Positions 27,771 to 36,538 of a stretch of DNA of 64,000 nucleotides are shown one piece after another; position 1 is the stretch's first letter; every line of letters starts with the position of its first letter. The DNA lies in the NCBI RefSeq assembly GCF_017409525.1, contig NZ_JAFQSO010000012.1:124001-188000 (forward strand), written 5' to 3'. Under the pieces are notes generated by a model. The model did not search any database, was not told where the DNA came from, and worked only from the letters and a program-made list of their open reading frames with translations. This DNA comes from Methanobrevibacter sp. (GTDB taxonomy: Archaea > Methanobacteriota > Methanobacteria > Methanobacteriales > Methanobacteriaceae). Made by a program: the position numbers and the translations under genes.

Positions 27771-28153
27771 ATTTATCTTAAAGTGCCTAAATTTCAATTT
27801 TTAATCGTGACGAAACTAAATCTCTAGTTTACAAATCTGAACAAATTTAGACACTTTTAAAAATATTTTACTTATAAACTCATCCTCTTTTTGGCTACCG
27901 TCGGAAAAAAAACAGGCTATACTCTAAACGATGATGGGACATGCTCAAGCAAGTCATGTGAGCTTAAGTTTGGGGATGTATGCTGTGAAGAGAATCTGAT
28001 GCATTATATCCACCACATCATGTTGAGAGATAATTAAATATTGGGCAAGTCGTCATGTTTGTAAATTCAGAGAGTTTATCAAAAACTGCATTAAACGGTG
28101 AGGAATTAGCAAACCCTTAAAAAAAAAGAAAAAAATAGTTATGAAAATAACTA
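27771..28153. other. Intergenic region with degenerate coding remnants
   Basis: No intact gene is seen. On the plus strand, 27861-28037 is open without a well-supported start (a TTG at 27891 lacks a binding site) and encodes a Cys-rich tail with ...CSSKSCELKFGDVCC.... On the minus strand, 27870-27900 reads TVAKKRMSL-stop, nearly the same as the C-terminus of the HEAT-repeat protein (AVAKKRMSL-stop at 29021), but an in-frame stop lies just upstream. Both look like leftovers of rearrangement. Confidence 0.45.
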
Positions 28154-28810
28154 TTAGTATTTGAATTTGACTTTAATCAATTTTATAGGATAGTCATTGA
28201 TATATCTGTGATATGCGTGGTCAACACCACCATGTCTCCATCTCGGCCACCATTTCCATTTGCCATTCTTTTTGTATTGGTATTTTGAAATATAACTACT
28301 GCATGGAAGTTGCTTGCCGTTTTTATACAATATGATGTCCAGATAATTTGTATATCCACCATAATACATCACTCTCCAGAGACGAGCTTTGATTGTATAT
28401 TTGCCTACTTTTTTGGTGGTCCATTTATATTTTACTTTCATCTGAATAGTTTTTGTTTTATATGCCTTTAAAACAGGTTCTACTTGATAAGAATCTGAAT
28501 TAACGGCACCAAGCACACCTTCAGTATTTTTTTGTGAAGCATCACTTGCACTTAAAACCTCAACTGTGCTAGCGACGCTTGAGCTAAGAATAGGCTCTTC
28601 ATTTGATGCATCTGCCTTCAAGACATTGGATTTCAGAACATCTTCATTATCATCCACACTAATCTCACCATTGTTTTCTACACTGATTGCTTCATTTTCA
28701 TCACTTAAACCTACAATGTCATCAGTTGCATTGTCTGTAGCTGAAACTGCTGAAATAGCCAAGAGACTTACAAGAAATATAGACATTAAAATTATTTTCT
28801 TTTTTAACAA
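28154..28810 (-). CDS. Secreted protein with basic, aromatic C-terminal domain
   Basis: 218 residues. An N-terminal signal peptide (LKKKIILMSIFLVSLLAISAVSA, cut near residue 25 after ASA-like site) of the type common in Methanobrevibacter exported proteins is followed by an acidic low-complexity linker (about 25-110). A Lys/Tyr/Trp-rich C-terminal domain follows, with clusters such as NGKWKWWPRWRHGG. I do not recognise the fold. The linker-plus-basic-domain layout suggests binding to the cell wall or another polymer. Start ATG at 28810. Confidence 0.75.
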   Translation of the reverse strand: MLKKKIILMSIFLVSLLAISAVSATDNATDDIVGLSDENEAISVENNGEISVDDNEDVLKSNVLKADASNEEPILSSSVASTVEVLSASDASQKNTEGVLGAVNSDSYQVEPVLKAYKTKTIQMKVKYKWTTKKVGKYTIKARLWRVMYYGGYTNYLDIILYKNGKQLPCSSYISKYQYKKNGKWKWWPRWRHGGVDHAYHRYINDYPIKLIKVKFKY

Positions 28811-28846
28811 TTTTTATCCCCCAATTAATTATATCATTAGTATAAG

Positions 28847-29017
28847 TTATGTATAATATATCATATAATCTTTTTTAAATTCTGCAAGTCGGATTGACCA
28901 AATTGTCTTTAGGATTTTGTCCTTAAACCTGCAGTGGGTTTTCATGAGTGTGCCGTGAATGGTTTTGTCAGAGGGGCAATAATATTCTAGATTTGTATTA
29001 TTTCTATATTTATACAT
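28847..29017 (-). CDS. Small hypothetical protein (56 residues) after the HEAT-repeat gene
   Basis: A 57-codon frame starts at ATG 29017, three bases after the HEAT gene stop, where TAGGTGATG couples stop, weak binding site and start. The product includes EYYCPSDKTIHGTLMKTHC and a basic helix KDKILKTIWSIRLAEFKK. I find no family. It may be a translated small protein or the remnant of a longer gene. Confidence 0.4.
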   Translation of the reverse strand: MYKYRNNTNLEYYCPSDKTIHGTLMKTHCRFKDKILKTIWSIRLAEFKKDYMIYYT

Positions 29018-29020
29018 CAC

Positions 29021-30526
29021 CTATAAACTCATTCTTTTTTTAGCAACAGCCCTTACATATTCATTTTCATCTGAAAGTGAAATTTCCTTTAACACTTTTT
29101 TACTTACTATTTTTTTGCAAGCGGCCTCACGAACTCTCCATGTTTCGTCATTTTTAGCTATTTTAGTTAAAACCTTCTGATTTCTGATTAATGAAACAGC
29201 CCTTACAGAGATGTTTTCGGAAATTCCCTGTTCATAAATCTTTATTATGCATTTTTCAACCTTAATCTTGTTTAAAGCCTTTAGGGAAAACTCTTCATCC
29301 TCATTTGCAAGGACAATCCTAATCAATGTTTCCAGATCAGTGATATTGTCCAAAGTCGATTTTCTTATACTTTCCAATTTCGCATTTTTCAATATCTCAA
29401 TGAAGTTTTTCTCATCGGCAATGTGTTCCATTGCTTCAAATGCCACATCTTCATGAGTTGTATTAATTGCAATATAAGTAAAGTCACTTTCATTCGTTAA
29501 AGCCTGATTTGACAGAGCATGGTTTCTTACAAACTGGTCATCATCATTTAATGCAATCTTAATCAATTCCCGAGGATTGTTTAAGTTTTTAACTGCAATC
29601 TGCCTTACAAACGGATCCTTTTCATTGGATATTATTCTCAATAATGTGTCTTCATTTTCTATTTTCTTAACAGCTTCCGTTCTGACAACGCTGTCATCAT
29701 CATTAAGGGCAATTTGGGTTAGCAAATCCTCATCATCCAATTTACTTACAATATCCAACCTAACATCCGACTTATCCGATTCGATTGCAATATTTTTTAA
29801 GATATCAATGTCCTGAATCTTACCAAAAATAATTGACCTAATCTTTGCGTTTTCTTCATCTTTAGCTATTTTTGCCAAGATTTCCTCATTTTCAATTTTT
29901 TTAACAGCTGCGATTTTAACTGATTCATCCTTATCTTCACTGACAACTTTCAAAAGAACTTCCTCATCCTTAAATTGCTCTTTATTGATTGCTGATTTTC
30001 TAATAGAAGAGTCCTTCGCTTTAAAAACCAAATCATACAAAATGTCTTCATCTTCTATTTTCTCCAAAGACAATCTCCTATAATTCTTGTCAATCGCGTT
30101 GATAGCTATATCCTCCAAAGTCTCTTCATCTGCAATCTTTTCGAATATCTCGTCCACATTCTTGTTTTTCTTTGTGTTCTTTACGATTTCAGAAATGGAT
30201 TTGTTGTTCTCGCCCAATCTTTCATAAGCGAAGCTTCTCACATCAAAGAACTTTGAGTTCTCAGCCGCATCCAGTAGCAACCTTTCGTCTTTCAGTTTAT
30301 TGGCGGCAATCAATCTTATTGCGCGGTCCTTTACGTTTTTTGCAATGTCAAGCGCAACAAATTGGTCTGTGATTTTATCTGCAGCCACCGCCCTTTCTGT
30401 TCTGTCTTTGCTGTTGATGGCTATTTCTTTAAGCATCAGCTGATCTTTATCTATTTCAATTTCATCCGGAATGAAATCCTTTTCTTTTTTATTATCTTTA
30501 CCTTTGAATCTATCTAGAAAACCCAT
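29021..30526 (-). CDS. HEAT-repeat protein
   Basis: 501 residues made almost entirely of about 30-residue helical repeats. Recurring pattern: A/L-x-x-I-A-x-x-D/E-x-D-x-x-V-R-x-x-A-V-x-K-I-x-N/D-E-D/E-x-L, seen at least 14 times from about residue 30 to the end. Such alpha-solenoids act as protein interaction scaffolds. Only one base separates it from the upstream YprB/MrfB-like gene, so they are co-transcribed, and a role as partner of that nuclease is a reasonable guess. The N-terminal 25 residues (MGFLDRFKGKDNKKEKDF) are charged and non-repeat. Confidence 0.85.
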   Translation of the reverse strand: MGFLDRFKGKDNKKEKDFIPDEIEIDKDQLMLKEIAINSKDRTERAVAADKITDQFVALDIAKNVKDRAIRLIAANKLKDERLLLDAAENSKFFDVRSFAYERLGENNKSISEIVKNTKKNKNVDEIFEKIADEETLEDIAINAIDKNYRRLSLEKIEDEDILYDLVFKAKDSSIRKSAINKEQFKDEEVLLKVVSEDKDESVKIAAVKKIENEEILAKIAKDEENAKIRSIIFGKIQDIDILKNIAIESDKSDVRLDIVSKLDDEDLLTQIALNDDDSVVRTEAVKKIENEDTLLRIISNEKDPFVRQIAVKNLNNPRELIKIALNDDDQFVRNHALSNQALTNESDFTYIAINTTHEDVAFEAMEHIADEKNFIEILKNAKLESIRKSTLDNITDLETLIRIVLANEDEEFSLKALNKIKVEKCIIKIYEQGISENISVRAVSLIRNQKVLTKIAKNDETWRVREAACKKIVSKKVLKEISLSDENEYVRAVAKKRMSL

Positions 30527-30527
30527 T

Positions 30528-31574
30528 TTAATTTACATCCTCATACATTCTCTCTAGAAAGCTTGCAAGTGAAACGATGTCCTGCCTGTTATGTTCTATT
30601 ATTGGAACGATTGGTCCTATATTTTTTTCGGATAAATAGGTATTATAATAATCCGGAATGTGCTGGCCCGGAACATCCCCTTCACGCTCAATTCCAAAAA
30701 CCTCTTTTTCAATTGTCTGAAGCTGACAGTTAGGCAATTCGTCACGCCATAGGTTTTTGGCAAAATACATTAAATCCAAATGAGGCAAATCAAGATTGCC
30801 CTCCATTCTATTGGACAAGCATCTGTTTTTAATGAAGGGCACATCGAAACTTTTCCCGTTGAAGGTAACGTGTACCGAATCCCCGTCCAAATGTGACAGA
30901 TATGCTTCAATGACTGCGGGCTCTTCATATATGTCCCTTAAGAAGTACTGTGAAGAAATGATCTTGCTGCCCTTAATCTCTGCAACTCCAATCAGTATTA
31001 TCGGAACATTTGATAGCCCCAAAGTTTCAATGTCCATAAACTTAAAGTTTTCGCAGTCCGTTAAGCTTATTGACTTGAGCAGGTTATCCCTGCATTTTCT
31101 GCTGTACTTGTTGTTGTCCAGCAGATCGATGATTTCGCCGAATGACATCTCATCGATTTCATCAATGAACTTTGATGCGATATCGCAATACTTATCATGG
31201 TTTTTAAGTGATTCTATGGTGGTGAACCCTTTGTTTTTAAGGTTTTGCTCTGTCTTGAGCCCGATTTTTGGAAGCAACTTGAGGTTACTGTTTATTTGGC
31301 TTTTGAAATCATTGTCTTTAATTTCAAAATCTATTTTTTCCTTTTCGGTTATTTTCAATGTATCCCCATAGGAAGTGGAAACAACATGTGAGTTTGTGAT
31401 ATCCGTTAATTTTTTACCTTCATACTCTTTTAGGAGATTTTGCTTGTAATCCTGGAAATATGAACTGGATAATTTCCTTGCCTTTCTTTTTGTATCTTCA
31501 GATGGATTTTGAGAGCTGATTGAATTGGACAGGACTCTTTTTAGATACATTTCATGTTCTTCATATTGACTCAT
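30528..31574 (-). CDS. MrfB/YprB-like RNase H-fold exonuclease
   Basis: 348 residues. The C-terminal half is a DEDDh-type exonuclease: FMDIETLGL (DxE, about residue 180), HVTFNGKSFDVPFI (Asp), DLPHLDLMYFAKNLW and HNRQDIVSLASFLERM (Asp near the end). These match the YprB ribonuclease-H-like domain. The middle (about 95-170) has a helix-hairpin-helix-like region (LLPKIGLKTEQNLKNKGFTTIESL). In Bacillus YprB (MrfB) is the nuclease partner of YprA (MrfA), and an MrfA-like gene is at 543-3419. Here the nuclease has no obvious TPR tail. Start ATG 31574. Confidence 0.82.
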   Translation of the reverse strand: MSQYEEHEMYLKRVLSNSISSQNPSEDTKRKARKLSSSYFQDYKQNLLKEYEGKKLTDITNSHVVSTSYGDTLKITEKEKIDFEIKDNDFKSQINSNLKLLPKIGLKTEQNLKNKGFTTIESLKNHDKYCDIASKFIDEIDEMSFGEIIDLLDNNKYSRKCRDNLLKSISLTDCENFKFMDIETLGLSNVPIILIGVAEIKGSKIISSQYFLRDIYEEPAVIEAYLSHLDGDSVHVTFNGKSFDVPFIKNRCLSNRMEGNLDLPHLDLMYFAKNLWRDELPNCQLQTIEKEVFGIEREGDVPGQHIPDYYNTYLSEKNIGPIVPIIEHNRQDIVSLASFLERMYEDVN

Positions 31575-31652
31575 TCAATTAAACTTTATAAATTTATGGA
31601 ATATATAGTTTTTTAGTAAAGTATACTTGAATTTTTATAAATTATAAATAAC

Positions 31653-31814
31653 TTTATATATTAGAAGAACATAAATAAGAATTGGCTACTATGTAGCCGG
31701 AGAGATAGATTAAACAGCCAAATTTTAAAATTCATTTCTCTAAAAACTTGTAAAAACAAGTTGTTAGGTAGTCAATATATATTATTACTACCTAACCATC
31801 CCAAATCTTTTTTT
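31653..31814 (+). ncRNA. Candidate structured small RNA with its own promoter (RNA about 31680-31814)
   Basis: TATA box TTTATATAT (31653-31661) predicts transcription from about 31680. The RNA would have four stem elements: GGCTAC-TAT-GTAGCC (31684-31698), AGAGA/TCTCT closing 31701-31741, AACTTGT-AAAA-ACAAGTT (31745-31762) and GTTAGGTAGT-14 bases-ACTACCTAAC (31763-31796). Seven T residues (31808-31814) follow. TTGGCT (31682-31687) can also pair with AGCCAA (31716-31721), competing with the first hairpin. No reading frame is seen. The next gene (31899) has its own TATA-like site near 31850, so the RNA could be free-standing or a leader. Nothing familiar (tRNA, SRP, RNase P, known riboswitch) matches. 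Confidence 0.6.
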
Positions 31815-31898
31815 GTGAAAACTAAATTTAAAATACAATTTAGAAAAGCTTATTATATTCTCAAACAAATATTATAATAGTAAATTTAAGGTTTTAAT

Positions 31899-32282
31899 AT
31901 GAAATTAAAATTAGCTATTATATTTGGAATATTGATATGGGCAATCACATACATTTTAACAAGCATCATTAATCCAATTTTTACAAAAAACTTGCCTGGC
32001 ATCAATATAATAGTTCCAATAATATTAATCATCACAACAACATTCTTTGGAATATTATATATAAGAAACATTGATTCAAACGAGGTTATTGAAGGATTGA
32101 CAGCCGGTTTGATTTTTATTATCGTCGATATAATATGCGATTTCATATTCTTCTTATATCCGAATAACCAAACCTTAATTTTCACAGATTATACTTTGCA
32201 TCTATTCTCAGTGATTGTCTTAACATTACTTATTACAACATTTTTAGGATATCTAGCTCAAATGAATATTGATTTAAAATAG
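31899..32282 (+). CDS. Small integral membrane protein, unknown function
   Basis: 127 residues with four predicted membrane helices: residues about 4-24, 37-57, 68-90 and 100-120, short loops between. I do not recognise a family. It lies directly after the candidate RNA and four codons before the pantothenate-pathway ligase; the neighbouring gene may be on the same transcript. Start ATG with an AAGG site about eight bases upstream. Confidence 0.75.
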   Translation: MKLKLAIIFGILIWAITYILTSIINPIFTKNLPGINIIVPIILIITTTFFGILYIRNIDSNEVIEGLTAGLIFIIVDIICDFIFFLYPNNQTLIFTDYTLHLFSVIVLTLLITTFLGYLAQMNIDLK

Positions 32283-32292
32283 GTGATTGAAT

Positions 32293-33042
32293 ATGATACC
32301 GAAATCCCATCCGCGCTATGAGTCATTATTATTAAGAGACAAAATTGTAAAAGCTTCCGAAAAAGGCTATCTGGCCGATTCAGCAATGATAGCCCATGGA
32401 AGAGGGGAAGCCTTTGATTACTTAATCGGAGAGAAAACAACTTTTCCAGCAAAAAGAGCAATGTATGTTGCAGTTGCAGCTTTACTCTTATCAAATAACC
32501 CAGTTATTTCAGTTAATGGAAATGCAACTGCACTGGCTATTGATGAAATAATTGATTTGGCCAATGCAGTCAATGCAAAAATAGAAATAAATCTATTCTA
32601 TAGAACTGACGAGAGAGTGCAAATCATCACAAAGCTATACAAAGACCACGGATACAATGACATTCTCGGGTCATTGGATGACGACATCGAATATTTAAAC
32701 GACATCAAGAACAACAGGTCATCTGCAAGCAAAACAGGGATCTATACGGCTGACACCATATTAATTCCACTTGAAGATGGAGACAGAGCAGAAATACTTA
32801 AAAAAAGTGGCAAAAACATTATCACAATTGATTTGAATCCGCTTTCAAGAACTTCAAAAATGTCCGATGTTTCAATAATGGACAATATCGTCAGGGCCAT
32901 TCCATTCATGACAAAAATAGCTGAAGATTTAAAAACTCAAGACAAGAAGGTCTTAATTGAAATGGTCAATGAATTTGATAATGAAGAAAATCTTAAAGAA
33001 TCAATCGAACAGATTAAAATAAAACAACAGCGAGGATTATAA
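32293..33042 (+). CDS. 4-phosphopantoate--beta-alanine ligase
   Basis: About 249 residues of the archaeal phosphopantothenate synthetase family (DUF137). Typical parts: IPKSHPRYESL, GLLADSAMIAHGRGEAFDYL-type segment, ATVALLLSNNPVISVNGN, EINLFYRT, and the C-terminal LSRTSKMSDVSIMDNIVRAIP. It joins 4-phosphopantoate to beta-alanine using ATP in archaeal CoA synthesis. AGGTGATTGA precedes ATG 32293, so the upstream in-frame TTG (32287) is not used. Its stop overlaps the ATG of the next gene (TAATG), so the two are coupled. Confidence 0.95.
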   Translation: MIPKSHPRYESLLLRDKIVKASEKGYLADSAMIAHGRGEAFDYLIGEKTTFPAKRAMYVAVAALLLSNNPVISVNGNATALAIDEIIDLANAVNAKIEINLFYRTDERVQIITKLYKDHGYNDILGSLDDDIEYLNDIKNNRSSASKTGIYTADTILIPLEDGDRAEILKKSGKNIITIDLNPLSRTSKMSDVSIMDNIVRAIPFMTKIAEDLKTQDKKVLIEMVNEFDNEENLKESIEQIKIKQQRGL

Positions 33043-33581
33043 TGCAAATAATAGGAGTATCTGGCCTACCCGGTTCAGGAAAAAGTTTAGTATCAGACAT
33101 GGCTATTGAAAGAGGAGCCATCATGGTAAGTATGGGAGATATCGTAAGAGAAGAGGCTAAAAAGAGAGGGGAAGACAGCAAGGAAACAGCCAAAAACCTG
33201 AGAAAGGAATTCGGAGAATTCATTATCTCAGAGCTTACAATCAAAAAAATCAAGAAGCTGATCGATGAGGGCAATGACAAACCTATCATTATCGATGGAA
33301 TCAGAAGCCATCACGAAGTGGACATGTTTAAGGAAAACTTCGATAACTTCATGGTCCTTTCAATATTCACCAATCCAACTTTACGATTCGAAAGACTTAA
33401 AAAGAGAATGAGAGAAGATGACTCTACAGAATATAGCGAATTCAAAAAAAGAGATTATTCCGAACTAAACTTCGGTATTGGAAATGTCATTTCACTTTCA
33501 GACAAAATAATTATCAATGAAAGCGATATGGAAAGCTACAAAGAAAAAATTAATGAATTTTTAGAAGAGATTGATTTGTAA
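33042..33581 (+). CDS. UPF0200-type nucleoside/cofactor kinase-like P-loop ATPase
   Basis: 179 residues. Walker A GLPGSGKSL near residue 8, then SMGDIVREEAKKRG, IIDGIRSHHEVDMF and a lid-like RFERLKKRMREDD, the pattern of the UPF0200 family related to dephospho-CoA and adenylate kinases. It follows the phosphopantothenate ligase with overlapping stop and start, suggesting a role in CoA or nucleotide metabolism, although archaeal dephospho-CoA kinase belongs to another family. The exact substrate is unknown. Confidence 0.85.
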   Translation: MQIIGVSGLPGSGKSLVSDMAIERGAIMVSMGDIVREEAKKRGEDSKETAKNLRKEFGEFIISELTIKKIKKLIDEGNDKPIIIDGIRSHHEVDMFKENFDNFMVLSIFTNPTLRFERLKKRMREDDSTEYSEFKKRDYSELNFGIGNVISLSDKIIINESDMESYKEKINEFLEEIDL

Positions 33582-33582
33582 A

Positions 33583-34263
33583 TCACTTATCTTCTAAAAT
33601 CGCTTCCTCTATAATGTAAACACCACTGTCACGGTTCCATACTTTTTTATCATTTAATATTCTTATTCTCTTCTTAAATATAGGCCCGTCAATAGCTAAC
33701 GTTTCTGCTTCGCCGCCTTCAAAAGCCAAATCAATGTAATATTTTTCATGAAGCTCGACAAGCTCATCAATGGTCTCGTCATCAATTACCCTTCCAAGCC
33801 ATGATTCATCCAATCCCCAGGCCGCAACTCCAGAAATAATAATTTTAAATCCAAGAGAAACTATTTCCCTCATATATTCCAGCTCATCGACATGCCAGTA
33901 TGGAGAAACAATTTCTAAACCGACTTCCCTGCCCAATCTTTCAATCCTTGACTTCTGATAGACTGAATAAAGTGCCCCCGTATATATGCACTCGACACCT
34001 GAACTTTTAAGTTTTTCAAAAGCAAGCTTTAAATCTGCAAGTTCCTCTTCCTTAACGCCGTCGGTTTCAACAGACATTATTGGAATATCAACTGCCTGTG
34101 CAAGCAAATCGGTTATATGAATGTTTGGCACATGAAACATGTATGACTCATCATTGCGGGATTTCATGGAAAGAAGATATTTTACATCTTCCCCCTTGCT
34201 TAAAGCATAATACAAAGCCATTGTACTATCCTTTCCTCCCGAAAACAAAACGGCAGCATTCAT
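33583..34263 (-). CDS. dph6: Diphthine--ammonia ligase (Dph6 family)
   Basis: 226 residues. PP-loop ATPase motif VLFSGGKDSTMALYYA at the N-terminus, then the HVPNIH...AQAVDIP, CIYTGALYSVYQKSRIER and SGVAAWGLDESWLGR segments of the Dph6/ATPBD4 family, and EGGEAETLAIDGP at the C-terminus. It amidates diphthine to diphthamide on elongation factor 2. Convergent, one base from the kinase-like gene; seven bases from the upstream membrane protein gene on the same strand. Confidence 0.93.
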   Translation of the reverse strand: MNAAVLFSGGKDSTMALYYALSKGEDVKYLLSMKSRNDESYMFHVPNIHITDLLAQAVDIPIMSVETDGVKEEELADLKLAFEKLKSSGVECIYTGALYSVYQKSRIERLGREVGLEIVSPYWHVDELEYMREIVSLGFKIIISGVAAWGLDESWLGRVIDDETIDELVELHEKYYIDLAFEGGEAETLAIDGPIFKKRIRILNDKKVWNRDSGVYIIEEAILEDK

Positions 34264-34269
34264 AAGCTA

Positions 34270-35076
34270 TTACCTTTTACGTTTTTCTCTCATGAATTTT
34301 TTAAATTTTCTTGTGAATACTCCAAATGACTCATAATAGATTCCAATTAAAGCGACTACCACACCAAATGCACCAGTTATTAAAATAAAGTGAGTATTTG
34401 GAATCATTGATGAATTAGTATTGTTCAAAGTATCCTGAACAGGACCTGATTGGTTAGATGCCACAATTCCTCTTTCAAGCAAATCATGTTCAAAGGTATC
34501 AAGAGAAGCTGATGAAACAACTAATTCCGCATGTATTTGAGCATAGGAGAGAGTGTCTCCATAAACCAATTTGTACCAATCGGAAAATGATTTTAAAGCA
34601 TCATAAGATGAGTAATTTTCTTCAATAGCTATTTCAATTTTCCCGTCTTCAGTTACATTATAATCCTTAAAATGAGAATTTATATTTCCAATAACAGAAT
34701 TGAAATACTTCATTTCCCTTTCGTTAAATTTCCACAGTGGAATCGTAATGCTTGTCTCCTTAAAAGAAATAAACCCTTCGGTTGCACTTAAATTTTCTTT
34801 TAATTCAGTTATATCTGTCGAAGATGACAAATCCAAATATAACGTTTCTTCATTTCCAGGTACATTTTTTTCAACCATACTAGCCATGGCGGGTAATTCT
34901 TCATAAATCGGTTCTAAAAAGAATGCACCGCCGATTGCGCCAATTAAAAAAGCTACAACAAGTACTAAAATAATTTCTTTTTTTGGCATGTAATTTCTAA
35001 GCATTCCAATTGAAAAAACAAATACCATCATTATTATAAACAAAATGATATAAACTATTGCGACTATTATATCCAT
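34270..35076 (-). CDS. Membrane protein with large extracytoplasmic domain, unknown function
   Basis: 268 residues. Two N-terminal membrane helices (about 3-22 and 34-54), an extracytoplasmic domain of about 170 residues with several NxS/T sites (for example NLSATEG, NVTEDG, NYSSYD, NNTNSS), and a third helix (about 230-252) followed by a basic tail, FTRKFKKFMREKRKR. I do not recognise the domain. Seven bases from dph6; possibly one transcript. Confidence 0.75.
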   Translation of the reverse strand: MDIIVAIVYIILFIIMMVFVFSIGMLRNYMPKKEIILVLVVAFLIGAIGGAFFLEPIYEELPAMASMVEKNVPGNEETLYLDLSSSTDITELKENLSATEGFISFKETSITIPLWKFNEREMKYFNSVIGNINSHFKDYNVTEDGKIEIAIEENYSSYDALKSFSDWYKLVYGDTLSYAQIHAELVVSSASLDTFEHDLLERGIVASNQSGPVQDTLNNTNSSMIPNTHFILITGAFGVVVALIGIYYESFGVFTRKFKKFMREKRKR

Positions 35077-35153
35077 AAATTAACACAGCCGTTTTTAACT
35101 ATTAATTTTATATTTTAAATTGAATAGTTAAATAGGTTTGTATAAAATATCGC

Positions 35154-35582
35154 CTATTTGTGATAAATTACCATGTTTTCATTGCCGACAGGCCATTCAA
35201 CTATAAAAATATTTGCACCTTTATCCAGATTAAATGAACTGGCCTTCAGTTTTGATTTGAAGCTGAGGTAAATTTTCTTATTATCTCCATTTTTTAGCTT
35301 TAGATTAGATGAAATATGATTATTTGATACAGAAACCCTTATTGGCTTATCTATGTACAGCTTTACAGTTTGCTTTGAACCCTGACCCTCACCATAAACC
35401 TGTTTTATTGCAAGCGCCAATTTAGACAAATCCGATTTGGTTTTGATTGAATCGGATACGTCAAACGTGTTGTCCATACTCTCCTGCAACAATGGCAGCG
35501 TAAAAGCTATCATTATTATCAATGATATTGAAAAAATCAGCAGATACTCAAGAGAGACTTGTGCCCCCTGCTCTTTCATCAT
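35154..35582 (-). CDS. Class III signal peptide (pilin-like) protein
   Basis: 142 residues. MMKEQGAQVSLEYLLIFSISLIIMIAF: QVSLEY matches the QxSxEY class III signal peptide, cut before Gln by an EppA-type peptidase, followed by a hydrophobic assembly helix. The remaining domain (about 40-142) is beta-rich with Lys/Ser/Asn. It is probably a type IV pilin-like surface subunit. The start overlaps the stop of the peptidase gene by four bases, a direct enzyme-substrate pairing. Confidence 0.88.
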   Translation of the reverse strand: MMKEQGAQVSLEYLLIFSISLIIMIAFTLPLLQESMDNTFDVSDSIKTKSDLSKLALAIKQVYGEGQGSKQTVKLYIDKPIRVSVSNNHISSNLKLKNGDNKKIYLSFKSKLKASSFNLDKGANIFIVEWPVGNENMVIYHK

Positions 35583-36445
35583 ATCACCAACACCAGATTT
35601 TTAGTAATCAACATCATCAAATCACCGTAACTCAAGGCAATAATCAACCCCAACAGTATTGCGGGAGTGAAGGGAAATGCGATTTTAATACACAATGAGT
35701 CTGAAATGAACTTTTGAGAGGACATGATCTTCAACAGGTACATGTCCTCCCTGGTGATTCCCCCTGCGCTTTGGGATTTGAAATAATATTTAAAATCATT
35801 ATCCTTACTTTTATAGACCTTCAGATTTCCTTTTGAATCATTAATGAGTTCACGCACATATTCATCATTAAAATTGTATTTGTTTACAATCATGCCTTCC
35901 TTTAAATCCTTAACCGATACTGCTTTGTTTAGGGTCGTTTTTATTATCACATGCAGGCTTTCATAATTGAAAATATTGAATAAGAAATCGACATTATTCT
36001 TGAATATCTTATTTTTCAAAATCAAATGAATCGTGAAGACAAGCAAAAATGGAAAAGACACCAAAATGCTATTGAAAATTACGCTAAACGCAAAAGGGTA
36101 AATTGATAAGACAGGGAAAATATTCAAAAATTCAATATTTAATCCAAATGGTATAACTGTAGCAATGGAAGTAAATAACTTTACATCACCACCACCCCAC
36201 AAATGCAATTGCCATAACATATAAGATATGACATAAGTAATAACCATTGAAATAAATGAAGCTAAAAAGTATTTAAGATTATTCGTAAACAATGATAGAA
36301 TTAAGTTCGTTGTTAATCCAAAAAATATCAACAAATAATTTAACCTATCCGGAACAAAACCCTTTTTAATATCAAAAATTGAAGCCAAAAAAGCGAAAAG
36401 GATTGTAACAATAATCTGAATTAAAAATATCGCACTAAAATTCAT
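35579..36445 (-). CDS. eppA: Prepilin peptidase, EppA/A24 type
   Basis: 288 residues. A24 aspartyl peptidase motifs: IFDIKKGFVPDRLNY (first catalytic Asp, about residue 24) and WGGGDVKLFTSI (GGGD second Asp, about 87), in a protein with six or more membrane helices. A large cytoplasmic insertion with KVYKSKDNDFKYYF lies near residues 165-235. Archaeal EppA cuts class III signal peptides; the adjacent gene encodes such a substrate. Gene symbol by function and motifs, not by direct comparison. Confidence 0.85.
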   Translation of the reverse strand: MNFSAIFLIQIIVTILFAFLASIFDIKKGFVPDRLNYLLIFFGLTTNLILSLFTNNLKYFLASFISMVITYVISYMLWQLHLWGGGDVKLFTSIATVIPFGLNIEFLNIFPVLSIYPFAFSVIFNSILVSFPFLLVFTIHLILKNKIFKNNVDFLFNIFNYESLHVIIKTTLNKAVSVKDLKEGMIVNKYNFNDEYVRELINDSKGNLKVYKSKDNDFKYYFKSQSAGGITREDMYLLKIMSSQKFISDSLCIKIAFPFTPAILLGLIIALSYGDLMMLITKNLVLVI

Positions 36446-36523
36446 GATTATAGTTTAAACTAACTAGAATATTAATTAGATAGAAATTCAACTTGTTAAA
36501 TTGATTTTATCTTGTGAAATTGC

Positions 36524-36538
36524 AAAAAAATAAAAAAA
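36524..36538 (-). terminator. T-rich terminator after CTP synthase
   Basis: Two runs of seven T residues on the minus strand (36538-36532 and 36530-36524) begin directly after the pyrG stop, separated by one base. Typical archaeal T-tract termination. Confidence 0.5.

Noticed and set aside
28055-28120. 21-codon frame in the degenerate gap
   Set aside because: No ribosome binding site, no promoter and no similarity; not reported as a gene.
31653-31814. Known riboswitch (fluoride, TPP, SAM) or tRNA
   Set aside because: No matching conserved core sequence or cloverleaf; only an uncharacterised series of hairpins.
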